In this document: positions 34,843 through 43,302 of the stretch, one piece after another
Layout of the letters: each line of letters begins with the position of its first letter
How positions within the stretch are numbered: the first letter of the stretch is position 1
Assembly (NCBI RefSeq): GCF_902459565.1
Contig: NZ_CABPSN010000005.1
Location: forward strand, 372,001-436,000
Length of the DNA: 64,000 bases
From: Pandoraea aquatica
GTDB taxonomy: Bacteria > Pseudomonadota > Gammaproteobacteria > Burkholderiales > Burkholderiaceae
Direction: 5' to 3'
Program-made: the position numbers and the translations under genes
The notes under the pieces: model-generated
The model's input: the letters and a program-made list of their open reading frames with translations, nothing else
Told to the model about the DNA's origin: nothing
The model's database searches: none

Positions 34843-36003
34843 ATGATGTCTGCTTCACCTGCCCGAACTGTCCAATCCATGCTTTCTTCACGTCCTGTGC
34901 GCGGTGCTCTGGCACTCGCGGCGCTCTGCGCAGTCCTGGCCGGATGCGCCGGCACGCGGCCCGGCGCATCCCCGGCTTCACCGGCAACCCCGCAGACGCC
35001 CCTCGCGGCCACGACTGCGCCAGTGAACGCCACCGCCCCATCTACCGACACGCCCCAGGCCACGGCACCGCTGCCATGGTGCGTGCAAGCGTCCTTGCGC
35101 GAAGAAGACGACCTCATGCGCAACTTCGGCGGCATTCCCGCCGGCGTTCGCAAGATCGAGGAAACGCGCTTCATCGCCAGCTACGACCGCGTCACCGGCA
35201 AGGTGGGCCCGCTCGATAACGGCAATCGCTTCGTGATGGAATTCGATGCGCAGGGCCACCTGCTCGCCAGCACCGACCGCGGCCGCTACACCTACGACGC
35301 CGACGGCCGCCTGCACAGCATTAACGGCAGCAGTGTCGACTGGCAAGGGCCGGACGAGTGGATCGTGCACGCAACGCGGCATCCCGCGTGGAAGGAACAG
35401 GTGCGTCAGGAAGACGGGCATCTCGAATGGACGCGCACGCTGGTGTCCAGCTCGAACAGCCTGCGCCATCGCCGACCCGGCACGCTTCAGGCGCGTCAAT
35501 TCGACGACGAATGCTTCGCGCTGTCGCGTCAGTGGGAAGCGCCGAACGAGGCGCGTCAGGTGATTACCGCCGACGGGCGGGCGCGCCCGGCACCGAAGAT
35601 GGTGTCATACCGCACGTTCGCGAGCGTGGAGCGCAAGCCCGATGGCGGACGCATCGTGCGCGACAACGGCGCGGCGGCCTTCATCGACGGCCAATGGCTG
35701 CCGCTCGCGTGGGACAACGAGGTCTCGGAGTACTCGCCACGCCACGAACTCGTACGTATCACCCGCACCGACGCGGCCACCGGCGAGCGTCACGTCTCCG
35801 AATACCACTACAAGTACGACAGCCACGGCAACATCACGCGCATCGTGATTACCGCGCCCGGCGACAGAGTCGACCCGTTCGCCAATGTCTTCGTGCGCAA
35901 GCTGACGTACTTCGATACCACCGTGGCAGCGCCCGCAATACCCGCCGCACCGGCTGCATCATCGGCACCGGCCGCCGGCGACAAGCTTACGTCGGCAAAG
36001 TAA
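34843..36003 (+). CDS. Putative lipoprotein with YD-repeat-like segments
   Basis: A 386-residue protein. Translation may start at ATG 34879 (MLSSRPVRGALALAALCAVLAGC), which gives a compact lipoprotein signal with lipobox LAGC; I give the first ATG. After a Pro/Thr/Ala-rich linker the body holds short segments such as RYTYDADGRLHSI and YHYKYDSHGNITRI that resemble RHS/YD repeats. A TACAAT -10-like box lies at 34806-34811. Function unknown. Its 3' end overlaps the 3' end of the convergent histidine kinase gene by 17 bases. Confidence 0.7.
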   Translation: MMSASPARTVQSMLSSRPVRGALALAALCAVLAGCAGTRPGASPASPATPQTPLAATTAPVNATAPSTDTPQATAPLPWCVQASLREEDDLMRNFGGIPAGVRKIEETRFIASYDRVTGKVGPLDNGNRFVMEFDAQGHLLASTDRGRYTYDADGRLHSINGSSVDWQGPDEWIVHATRHPAWKEQVRQEDGHLEWTRTLVSSSNSLRHRRPGTLQARQFDDECFALSRQWEAPNEARQVITADGRARPAPKMVSYRTFASVERKPDGGRIVRDNGAAAFIDGQWLPLAWDNEVSEYSPRHELVRITRTDAATGERHVSEYHYKYDSHGNITRIVITAPGDRVDPFANVFVRKLTYFDTTVAAPAIPAAPAASSAPAAGDKLTSAK

Positions 36004-37477
36004 AGCGGAACGTCGCGCCCTGCCCTGCCTGACCGGACGTGTCCACCAACGTGATACGCCGGTCGTGCAGTTGCAGGATGCGATGCACGATCCGCAATCC
36101 CAATCCGCCCTCACGGCGCGCACCGCCGACCGTGAACGGCCGCTCGAACAATCCCTCGCGCGCGTTCTCAGGAATGCCCGGCCCTGTATCGCTCACCCGA
36201 ACTTCGATTTCCGAACCGACCGGTGCCACCGCCACGGTGATCTCACCACCGGGCGGCGTATAACGCAGCGCGTTTTCCAGCAGGTTCGTGAAGACCCGCT
36301 CGATCAGACCGAGGTCGGCCCGCGCCGCCGGAATCTGCGGCGCGAGTTGCGCACGCAGCGCCACGCCGCGCGACTCGGCGCTCAACTCGAATTTCTGGAA
36401 GACGTCCTGAATCAGGTCCGTCACGGAGAACGGCTCCAGCTCCGGCTGCACGAACCCATGCTCGAGGCGTGCCAGCTCGAACAACGACTGCGCCAGTGCG
36501 CCGACCTTGCGGCTCTGGTCCAGCGCGATACCGAGATAGCGCCGCCGCTCGTCGGGCGTGAGCGTCGCGTCTTTGAGTGAAAGCGTCTCCAGATAGCCAT
36601 GCAGTGACGAGAGCGGCGTGCGCAGGTCGTGCGAAATGTTGGCGATGAGTTCGCGCCGCTCCTGATCCTGACGCGTCAGCGTGCGCCATTGTGTGCCCAG
36701 ACGCTCGGCCATCTGACGGAACGCCCGCTCCAGCACCGTGATCTCGTCGCTCGGACGCGCCTGCTCCGCCGCCAGTTCTTCCGTCGACAAGGCGGGCACG
36801 GGCGGAGGTGCAGCGTCGATGTCGAACTCGCGCACCGTGTCCGTCAGTCGCCGCAGCGGACGCGTAATGAGTGCAAACGCCGCCAGACCCGCAATCAGAC
36901 ACAGCGCTGCGACGAGACCGATCGACCACAGCGCCGTGTTGAGTGCGGCGCTCGTCGCACCGCGCTCGGCAAACCGATCGTGCGCCTCACCGAGCAGCAC
37001 GACGTAGACGTAACCGACTTCGCGGCCATCCACGCGCAACGGCGCGGCGCTGAAGACTTTGCGCACGTCGGTGTTACGCGGGTCGTCGCCGTAGATCGGC
37101 AACGCCTCGCCGTCGATCAGACGATGCACCGGCCCGAGGTCGACCTGCATGCGACGCACGCGTCCTTCCGGCGCAGCGTGCCCGGTAATGCGCCCCTGCT
37201 CGTCGAGCAGATAGACCTCGACGCTCGGATTCACGACCATCAGTTGCCCGAACAGACGTCGCACCGCATCGGGCTTCATGCCGTTCGCATCCATCAGTTG
37301 TGCGTTGGCGGCGATGTGCTCGGCCAGTCCACGCGAAAGCCCCTGAATCACTTCGGCTTCGTGCATGCGGTTCGCCTGCACCTGCATCCATGCCGACGTG
37401 CCACTGCACACGATCAGCAGCACGGCGAACACGAGCGAGAGGCGTTGTGTCAGCGAGAGATTCCAACGACGCATCAT
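35987..37477 (-). CDS. Sensor histidine kinase
   Basis: A 496-residue membrane kinase: transmembrane segment about 10-32 (LSLVFAVLLIVCSGTSAW), a periplasmic domain of about 140 residues, a second segment (about 182-205), HAMP, phospho-acceptor His283 in NISHDLRTPLSS, N-box LLENALRYTP and G-boxes DTGPGIPENAREGLF and GGLGLRIVHRIL. It pairs with the regulator encoded immediately upstream, overlapping its stop by four bases. Its neighbours suggest that it senses envelope oxidative damage and controls the msr genes (inference). Confidence 0.9.
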   Translation of the reverse strand: MMRRWNLSLTQRLSLVFAVLLIVCSGTSAWMQVQANRMHEAEVIQGLSRGLAEHIAANAQLMDANGMKPDAVRRLFGQLMVVNPSVEVYLLDEQGRITGHAAPEGRVRRMQVDLGPVHRLIDGEALPIYGDDPRNTDVRKVFSAAPLRVDGREVGYVYVVLLGEAHDRFAERGATSAALNTALWSIGLVAALCLIAGLAAFALITRPLRRLTDTVREFDIDAAPPPVPALSTEELAAEQARPSDEITVLERAFRQMAERLGTQWRTLTRQDQERRELIANISHDLRTPLSSLHGYLETLSLKDATLTPDERRRYLGIALDQSRKVGALAQSLFELARLEHGFVQPELEPFSVTDLIQDVFQKFELSAESRGVALRAQLAPQIPAARADLGLIERVFTNLLENALRYTPPGGEITVAVAPVGSEIEVRVSDTGPGIPENAREGLFERPFTVGGARREGGLGLRIVHRILQLHDRRITLVDTSGQAGQGATFRFTLPT

Positions 37478-38241
37478 GCAGCTCCCGCATCGGTGTCGGT
37501 GCCGGTGCTGCCGCCGGTGCCCGAACCCTCCGGCGCACCGTCGTTCGCGAACTTGTAACCACGCCCCCAGACAGTGAGGATGCGCGTGGGCTGCGCCGGA
37601 TCGGCTTCGATCTTGGCGCGCAAGCGGTTGATGTGTGTATTCACAGTGTGTTCGTACCCTTCATGCTGATAGCCCCACACGGCGTTGAGCAGGTCCATGC
37701 GCGAGAACACCTTGCCGGGCTGACGCGCGAAGAAGTACAGCAGATCGAATTCGCGCGGCGTGAGGTCGAGCAGCTTGCCGCCGAGCGTGGCTTCGCGCGC
37801 AATCGGGTCGATGAACAACCCGGCAATCGCCAGACTGCCCGCTTCCATGCGGGCATTGCGGGCGAGCGCATCGACGCGGCGCATGAGCGCCTTGACCCGT
37901 GCGACCAGCTCCAGCACGGAAAACGGTTTGGCGAGGTAGTCGTCTGCCCCCAGTTCCAGCCCGAGAATCCGGTGGACCTCGCTGGAGCGGGCGCTGGTGA
38001 TGATGATGGGGGTGTAGCGGGTCATCTGCCGCGCTTGTCGGCAGATTTCCAGTCCGTCGACGCCGGGCAGCATGAGATCGAGGATCAGGGCGTCCCAGCC
38101 GCCTTCGGCCAGCCGCCGCAGGCCCTCATTGCCATCGGCGCAATGCACGACCTCGAAGCGCTCGTCGCGCAAATGCAGCGTGAGCAGATCGGCAATATGC
38201 ACGTCGTCTTCGACGAGCAGGACACGGCGCGGCGATTCCAT
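37474..38241 (-). CDS. OmpR-family response regulator
   Basis: Start ATG 38241 (MESPRRVLLVEDDVHIADLL); the longer frame to 38283 adds an unlikely leader. The 255-residue product has a receiver with Asp55 (LILDLMLPGVDG), DDYLAKPFSVLELVARV, and a winged helix (EFDLLYFFARQPGKVFSRMDL, YEHTVNTHINRLRAKIE). The C-terminal 20 residues are Gly/Thr/Asp-rich and low-complexity. It probably regulates the divergent msrB-dipZ-msrA genes. Confidence 0.9.
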   Translation of the reverse strand: MESPRRVLLVEDDVHIADLLTLHLRDERFEVVHCADGNEGLRRLAEGGWDALILDLMLPGVDGLEICRQARQMTRYTPIIITSARSSEVHRILGLELGADDYLAKPFSVLELVARVKALMRRVDALARNARMEAGSLAIAGLFIDPIAREATLGGKLLDLTPREFDLLYFFARQPGKVFSRMDLLNAVWGYQHEGYEHTVNTHINRLRAKIEADPAQPTRILTVWGRGYKFANDGAPEGSGTGGSTGTDTDAGAA

Positions 38242-38310
38242 CGGACGGGAAGCTCCCGGAAAGTGAGTCTTGAAGGCTCCCATTGTGCGCAGATCACGCC
38301 CCGGGAGGTA

Positions 38311-38335
38311 TCACGAATTGTTTAATTTTACGTGA
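38311..38335. promoter_or_regulatory. Inverted repeat between the two-component system and msrB
   Basis: TCACG and CGTGA arms flank an AT-rich 15-base centre (AATTGTTTAATTTTA) in the 247-base divergent gap. The AT-rich core suits a promoter or the response regulator's target. Confidence 0.35.
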
Positions 38336-38488
38336 GGACTTTGCCATCCCCGGCGGACTACTCTTCAGTCATCGATCCGGCGCGGATCCCCTCTGTGCCG
38401 TACCACCGCCATCGCGCTCCCCAGGCTCCCGAGCCTTGCTGTGGCGGGGCCAGCCCGCGCCGGATCGTCCTACTGACCGGAGGATGTC

Positions 38489-39097
38489 ATGAGATTGTCC
38501 GATTTGTACCCGCCCAAGCCCCGCAAGCCCGCCACACCGGCGGCGCAGCCTGCACGTGCAGTGGCGGCCAGCGCCGCCCCGACGCCCGCGCGCCGACTGT
38601 TCCTGCTGAGCGCGACGGCGGCCGCCGCGGCCGTCGCCGCCGGGCTGGTGCCGCGTCTGGTGCGCCCGGCCGTGGCGGCCGAAGGCACCAACGCCACCGA
38701 ACACTTCGAAGTGGCCTTCAGCGACGCCGAATGGCGCAAGCGCCTCAGCGCCGGCCAGTACGAGATCCTGCGTCAGGAAGGCACTGAACGGCCGTACTCC
38801 AGCCCGCTCAACGACGAACATCGTGCGGGCACGTTTGCCTGTGCGGGTTGTGCACAGCCGCTGTTCTCGTCGCGCACCAAGTTCGACAGCCATACCGGCT
38901 GGCCGAGCTTCTGGACGCCGCTCGACAAGGCCGTGGGCACGCATACCGACCGTAGCTTCGGCATGGTGCGCACGGAAGTGCATTGCAGTCGCTGCGGCGG
39001 TCATCTGGGGCATGTGTTCGATGACGGCCCCAAGCCGACCGGCCTGCGCTACTGCATGAACGGTCTTGCGATGACGTTTCATCCGCAAGCCGCCTGA
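38489..39097 (+). CDS. msrB: Methionine (R)-sulfoxide reductase MsrB, exported
   Basis: A 202-residue MsrB with an N-terminal twin-arginine signal (Arg35-Arg36 in ARRLFLLSATAAAAA, hydrophobic to about 55), so a Tat-exported periplasmic enzyme. Zinc ligands are the pairs Cys118/Cys121 and Cys166/Cys169; catalytic Cys189 sits in RYCMNGLAM. There is no further Cys, so it is a one-Cys type without an obvious resolving Cys. It repairs oxidised Met in envelope proteins. It lies 76 bases before dipZ. Confidence 0.92.
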   Translation: MRLSDLYPPKPRKPATPAAQPARAVAASAAPTPARRLFLLSATAAAAAVAAGLVPRLVRPAVAAEGTNATEHFEVAFSDAEWRKRLSAGQYEILRQEGTERPYSSPLNDEHRAGTFACAGCAQPLFSSRTKFDSHTGWPSFWTPLDKAVGTHTDRSFGMVRTEVHCSRCGGHLGHVFDDGPKPTGLRYCMNGLAMTFHPQAA

Positions 39098-39173
39098 CAT
39101 CGGCCTACAACGACGCCCCCCCTAATAAAAGCTCGCAGCGTCCGCGCGTCGGACGCCGCTCAAGGAGCGCTTC

Positions 39174-41024
39174 ATGACTTTGCTCATCCTTGCCTACCTC
39201 GGTGGGATTCTGACGATCGTCAGCCCGTGCATCTTGCCGGTGCTGCCGTTCGTGTTCTCGCGCGCCGGCCAGTCGTTCTCGCGCAGCGTGCTGCCCATGC
39301 TCGCCGGTATGGTGCTGATGTTCGCGCTGGTCGCCACGCTGGCCGCCGTCGGTGGCAGTTGGGTCGTGCAGGCCAACCAGTACGGCCGCTGGCTCGCGCT
39401 GGCCCTCGTCGCCGTGTTCGGTGCGACGCTGCTCTTCCCGAAGCTGGCCGAGCGCCTCACGCACCCGCTCGTGTCGCTGGGTAACCGTCTGACGCAATCC
39501 GCGCAGGGCGACGACGCCGCTGCGGGCGAATCCAAGGGCACCGGTCCGGGCGCATCGTTCCTGCTCGGCATTGCCACGGGTCTGCTCTGGGCACCGTGCG
39601 CTGGCCCGATCCTCGGTCTTGTACTGACGGGCGCGGCACTGCAAGGCGCGAGCGTCGGCACGACGCTGCTGCTCGTCGCGTACGCTGCGGGGGCTGCCAC
39701 GTCGCTCGCACTGGCCCTGCTCGTCGGCGGACGGGTCTTCGCCACCATGAAGCGCTCGCTGGGCGCAGGCGAGTGGATTCGCCGCGTGCTCGGCGGTCTG
39801 ATGCTCGCAGGCGTCGCCGCCATCGCCCTCGGCCTGGACACGGGTGTGCTGGCACAGGTTTCGACGGCTTCGACCGGTGGCATCGAACAGCGTCTGGTCG
39901 ATCAGTTGGGCGCGCGTCGGAATGCCAATGGCAACGCTAACACATCGCAAGCACCCCAAGCGCCCCAGGCCGATGCCAACAACACCGCCAACGGCCCGGC
40001 CATGATGGCCGCGAACAACGCCATGGTCCGCACGGCCGCGAACGAGCCTGCACCTCTGCCCGTCGAAGGGCAACTGCCTTCGCTCGACGGTGCGGTGCAA
40101 TGGCTCAACTCGCCGCCGCTCACAGCCCAGGCGCTGCGCGGCAAGGTCGTGCTCGTCGACTTCTGGACGTACTCGTGCATCAACTGTCTGCGCACCCTGC
40201 CGTACGTGAAGGCCTGGGCACAGAAGTACCGTGATCAGGGGTTGGTCGTCATCGGCGTGCATGCCCCCGAATTCGCCTTCGAGCGCGACATCAACAACGT
40301 GAAGAAGGCCGTGAGCGATCTGGGTGTCGACTACCCGGTCGCCATCGACAACAACTACGCAATCTGGCGCGGCTTCAACAACCAGTACTGGCCCGCGCAC
40401 TACTTCGTCGACGCACAAGGGCGCGTTCGCTATCACCACTTCGGCGAAGGCAATTACGCCGAGTCGGAACGCGTGATCCAGCAATTGCTGCGCGAAGCCG
40501 GTGCGAAACAAGTCGCCGACAGCATCACAGACGTGAAGGCCGCCGGTGTCCAGCAAGCGCCGGACATGGGCGACGTTCGCTCGCCGGAGACCTACGTGGG
40601 TTACGAACGCGCCGAGAATTTCATGTCGCCGGGCGGTGCAGTCAAGGACACCGTGAGCGACTATCGCGCCCCGGCGTCGCCGTCGCTCAACAACTGGGGG
40701 CTCGCCGGTAACTGGAAAGTCGGCCCTGAGCAGGCCACCGCAACGCAAGCGGGCGCACGGATCGTCTATCGCTTCCATGCGCGCGATCTGCACCTCGTGC
40801 TCGGGCCGGACGCCAACGGCAAACCCGTGCGCTTTCGTGTGACGGTCGACGGTCAGGCCCCGGGCAACGCACACGGGACCGACGTGGCGGCCGACGGCAC
40901 GGGCACCGTGACCTCGCAGCGTCTTTATCAACTGGTGCGCCAGACGGGCGACGTGCAGGACCGCACGTTCACCATCGAGTTTCTCGATCCGGGCGCATCG
41001 GCTTACGCATTCACGTTTGGTTGA
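39174..41024 (+). CDS. DipZ-like thiol-disulfide transporter (CcdA plus thioredoxin-like domains)
   Basis: A 616-residue protein in three parts. Residues 1-225 are a CcdA-type membrane domain with redox Cys19 (SPCILPVLPF) and Cys142 (APCAGPILG). After an Asn/Ala/Pro-rich linker comes a TlpA-like thioredoxin domain with Cys335 and Cys338 (YSCINCLRTLPYVKAW). Residues about 440-616 are the DipZ C-terminal beta-rich domain. It carries electrons from cytosolic thioredoxin across the membrane and is the likely reductant for the flanking MsrB and MsrA. Confidence 0.9.
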   Translation: MTLLILAYLGGILTIVSPCILPVLPFVFSRAGQSFSRSVLPMLAGMVLMFALVATLAAVGGSWVVQANQYGRWLALALVAVFGATLLFPKLAERLTHPLVSLGNRLTQSAQGDDAAAGESKGTGPGASFLLGIATGLLWAPCAGPILGLVLTGAALQGASVGTTLLLVAYAAGAATSLALALLVGGRVFATMKRSLGAGEWIRRVLGGLMLAGVAAIALGLDTGVLAQVSTASTGGIEQRLVDQLGARRNANGNANTSQAPQAPQADANNTANGPAMMAANNAMVRTAANEPAPLPVEGQLPSLDGAVQWLNSPPLTAQALRGKVVLVDFWTYSCINCLRTLPYVKAWAQKYRDQGLVVIGVHAPEFAFERDINNVKKAVSDLGVDYPVAIDNNYAIWRGFNNQYWPAHYFVDAQGRVRYHHFGEGNYAESERVIQQLLREAGAKQVADSITDVKAAGVQQAPDMGDVRSPETYVGYERAENFMSPGGAVKDTVSDYRAPASPSLNNWGLAGNWKVGPEQATATQAGARIVYRFHARDLHLVLGPDANGKPVRFRVTVDGQAPGNAHGTDVAADGTGTVTSQRLYQLVRQTGDVQDRTFTIEFLDPGASAYAFTFG

Positions 41025-41069
41025 GCAACCGAACATTTCCGCTATTCCATTACCGCCGGGAGTTTTGAA

Positions 41070-41828
41070 ATGACCCAGTCCGATTCGAAGCATCAAATTC
41101 AGAAGTCGCCAGCATCCCGCCTGCGGCGCGTATTGCTCGGCGCTGCCGCCGTCGCCTCCGGGGTTTTCGCGTGGCAGATCGGCGCGTACGCCTTCGGCGG
41201 CGCAGAACCGTCCGTCGTCATCGCCGCACCGAAGCTCGATGAGCCGTCGACGGGTGCCCGCACAGAAACGGCCGTCTTCGCAGGCGGCTGCTTCTGGGGT
41301 GTGCAAGGTGTCTTCCAGCACGTGAAGGGGGTGACGAAGGCCGAGTCCGGCTACGCCGGGGGCACCGCCAAGACCGCCGACTATGAAACCGTGAGCAGCG
41401 GCTCGACGGGGCACGCGGAGTCGGTGCAGGTGACGTTCGACCCGCAGCAGGTGTCTTACGGCAAGCTGCTGCAAATCTACTTCTCGGTGGCGCATAACCC
41501 GACGGAAGTGAATCGTCAGGGTCCGGACAGCGGCACGCAATACCGCTCGGCCGTGTTCCCGATGACCGACGCACAGCGCCAGGTCGCGACCGCCTACATC
41601 GCGCAGCTCGACGCCTCACACGCGTACAGCAAACCCATCGCGACGAAAGTGGAGAAGTACACGGGTTTCTATGCCGCCGAGACCTACCACCAGGACTTCC
41701 TGACGGAGCACCCGAACTACCCGTACATCGTGATCAACGATCTGCCGAAGGTGAAGGACCTCAAGCGTGTCTTCCCCGCGCAGTACCGCGACACACCGGT
41801 CCTCGTGAAGACGGCATCGGCGAAGTGA
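41070..41828 (+). CDS. msrA: Methionine (S)-sulfoxide reductase MsrA, membrane-anchored or exported
   Basis: A 252-residue MsrA with an N-terminal hydrophobic segment (about 20-43) that anchors or exports it. Catalytic Cys74 is in GGCFWGVQG, followed by VTKAESGYAGGTAKTADYE and VAHNPTEVNRQGPDSGTQYRS. Cys74 is the only Cys in the chain, so there is no resolving Cys and reduction must come from a partner, plausibly DipZ. It completes a repair set for both sulfoxide stereoisomers. Confidence 0.92.
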   Translation: MTQSDSKHQIQKSPASRLRRVLLGAAAVASGVFAWQIGAYAFGGAEPSVVIAAPKLDEPSTGARTETAVFAGGCFWGVQGVFQHVKGVTKAESGYAGGTAKTADYETVSSGSTGHAESVQVTFDPQQVSYGKLLQIYFSVAHNPTEVNRQGPDSGTQYRSAVFPMTDAQRQVATAYIAQLDASHAYSKPIATKVEKYTGFYAAETYHQDFLTEHPNYPYIVINDLPKVKDLKRVFPAQYRDTPVLVKTASAK

Positions 41829-41837
41829 TCGAAGTAT

Positions 41838-41875
41838 CCAGCGCACGGTCGGTCATCCCACTACCCGTGCGCTGG
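41838..41875. terminator. Bidirectional terminator-like hairpin
   Basis: Perfect 11-base arms CCAGCGCACGG and CCGTGCGCTGG with a 16-base loop, ten bases after the msrA stop and between convergent genes. It can fold on both strands. No T-run. Confidence 0.55.
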
Positions 41876-41925
41876 CACGGCAGATCACCGCGGCCCGTTT
41901 GCCGTGGTGGTCGCCGCCCCTACCG

Positions 41926-42300
41926 TTAGCGCTCGTCCGACAGCTTGTACACACGCAGACGATGGCCGTCGGGGTCCGATGCCACGAACGTCCGGCCGAA
42001 GTCCATATCCGTCGGCGCTTGCAAGATCGTGATGCCGCGTGCGCTCCAGTCTTCCCACGTCGCATCGACGTGTGCTTTGGACTGCACAGGAAACACCACC
42101 TCGCTGCCGCCCGGCGGCGCGATCACCGTCGGCGCCACCGAATAGCGCGCCCACAGCCCCAGCTTCATGCCCGTAGGCAGCGTGAACAACGCAAACCCCG
42201 GCGACGCCTCGACCGGCTCCATGCCGAACAGCTCGGCATAGAAACCCGCGCTTTCGGGGGGACTCGCGACATACAAATTGACCATATCCGGATGCAGCAT
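41926..42300 (-). CDS. VOC-family (glyoxalase/dioxygenase fold) protein
   Basis: Start ATG 42300 (MLHPDMVNLYVASPPESAGF). The 124-residue product has the paired beta-alpha-beta modules of the VOC superfamily, with SAGFYAELFGMEPVEASPGF and FVASDPDGHRLRVYKL. Family members bind a metal and small ligands or act as resistance proteins to antibiotics. Its specific ligand is unknown. It may be the target of the regulator encoded 228 bases upstream on the same strand. Confidence 0.85.
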   Translation of the reverse strand: MLHPDMVNLYVASPPESAGFYAELFGMEPVEASPGFALFTLPTGMKLGLWARYSVAPTVIAPPGGSEVVFPVQSKAHVDATWEDWSARGITILQAPTDMDFGRTFVASDPDGHRLRVYKLSDER

Positions 42301-42527
42301 GACAAGCTCCTGTCGTTCGTTATCAATGACGTTCTCATCGACAGCACGGCATCGAGCACCCTGAGAATGAATGCCCTTGCGCGCTGCCATGGACGCCATC
42401 GTACGAAGCGATGCTGTCAGATTTTGTCAGCAGTCGAACGCCGATTTCAAACGTGAATTCGATGCATCCGAGGGTGGATTTTTCTCATGCTTCAGGCGCA
42501 TCGCGCCGACCGAAAACGTCGCGCCGC

Positions 42528-43211
42528 TCAGCCCTTGCCGGACGTCTCACGCCACGCCTTGAGCAACGTTCGGCGTCCGCGCGGATACCGGGTTTCGATG
42601 ACGGTCATGGCTTCGATGCGGTCAGCGCGGAAGCTGCGAAAATCGTCGCGCAGCTCGCACCACGCGAGGATCATGCGAACGCGGTCGAAGAAGCCCAGCG
42701 CGAACGGCCAGACAACACGCTCGGACAGACGTCCGGCTTCGTCGCGATAGGACAGATGAAGTTTGCGCTCGGCACGAATGGCCTCGCGAATCTCGGTCAG
42801 ATCGACGATCATCGGCGGTAGCGGATCGCCCGGCCCGATGAGCAATGTCGACGCCTCAAGCGACGTGCGCAGATCCGACGGCAGCACCGCCGCGATCTTC
42901 GCCAGCGCATTCGCTGCCGCATCGGCCAACGCCCCGTCGGTGCGCTTGGCGACCCAGCGCGAGCCGAGCACGATCGCCTCGATCTCTTCCTCCGAGAACA
43001 TCAACGGCGGCAACATGAAGCCCGGTTTGAGGACGTACCCCAGCCCCGGTGCCCCCTCGATATGCGCCCCCTGCGACTGCAATTCGGCGATATCGCGATA
43101 GAGCGTGCGCAGGCTCACGCCGAGCGAGGTGGCGAGCGCGGCCCCCGGCACCGGATAACGGTGACGGCGCAGCAACTGCATGAGGGAGAAGAGACGTTGT
43201 GTACGGGACAT
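42528..43211 (-). CDS. YafY-type transcriptional regulator (HTH plus WYL domain)
   Basis: A 227-residue regulator: N-terminal winged helix (FSLMQLLRRHRYPVPGAAL, LGVSLRTLYRDIAELQSQGA) and a C-terminal WYL ligand-binding domain (LHLSYRDEAGRLSERVVWPFALGFF). No clear ribosome site precedes ATG 43211. Instead its start codon is inside a perfect inverted repeat (43203-43238), so autoregulation at DNA or RNA level is likely. Members often sense nucleotides or other small ligands. Confidence 0.87.
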   Translation of the reverse strand: MSRTQRLFSLMQLLRRHRYPVPGAALATSLGVSLRTLYRDIAELQSQGAHIEGAPGLGYVLKPGFMLPPLMFSEEEIEAIVLGSRWVAKRTDGALADAAANALAKIAAVLPSDLRTSLEASTLLIGPGDPLPPMIVDLTEIREAIRAERKLHLSYRDEAGRLSERVVWPFALGFFDRVRMILAWCELRDDFRSFRADRIEAMTVIETRYPRGRRTLLKAWRETSGKG

Positions 43212-43238
43212 GGCGCGTCATTATGCGCCATGTCCCGT
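43203..43238. promoter_or_regulatory. Perfect 14-base-arm inverted repeat over the YafY-type start codon
   Basis: ACGGGACATGGCGC (43203-43216) and GCGCCATGTCCCGT (43225-43238) flank GTCATTAT. On the gene's strand the second copy in reading order contains the ATG start codon. It is long enough for a dimeric repressor site and would also form a stable mRNA hairpin hiding the start. Confidence 0.6.
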
Positions 43239-43302
43239 TTGATGCAACGCCGGACGATGCCGTCCGGTGCGTCGGATCGGCTTGTGTCTTATGCCGTGTG
43301 TA

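Noticed and set aside
39105-41540. An 811-residue open frame on the minus strand
   Set aside because: Antisense to dipZ and msrA, which have full sets of catalytic residues on the plus strand.
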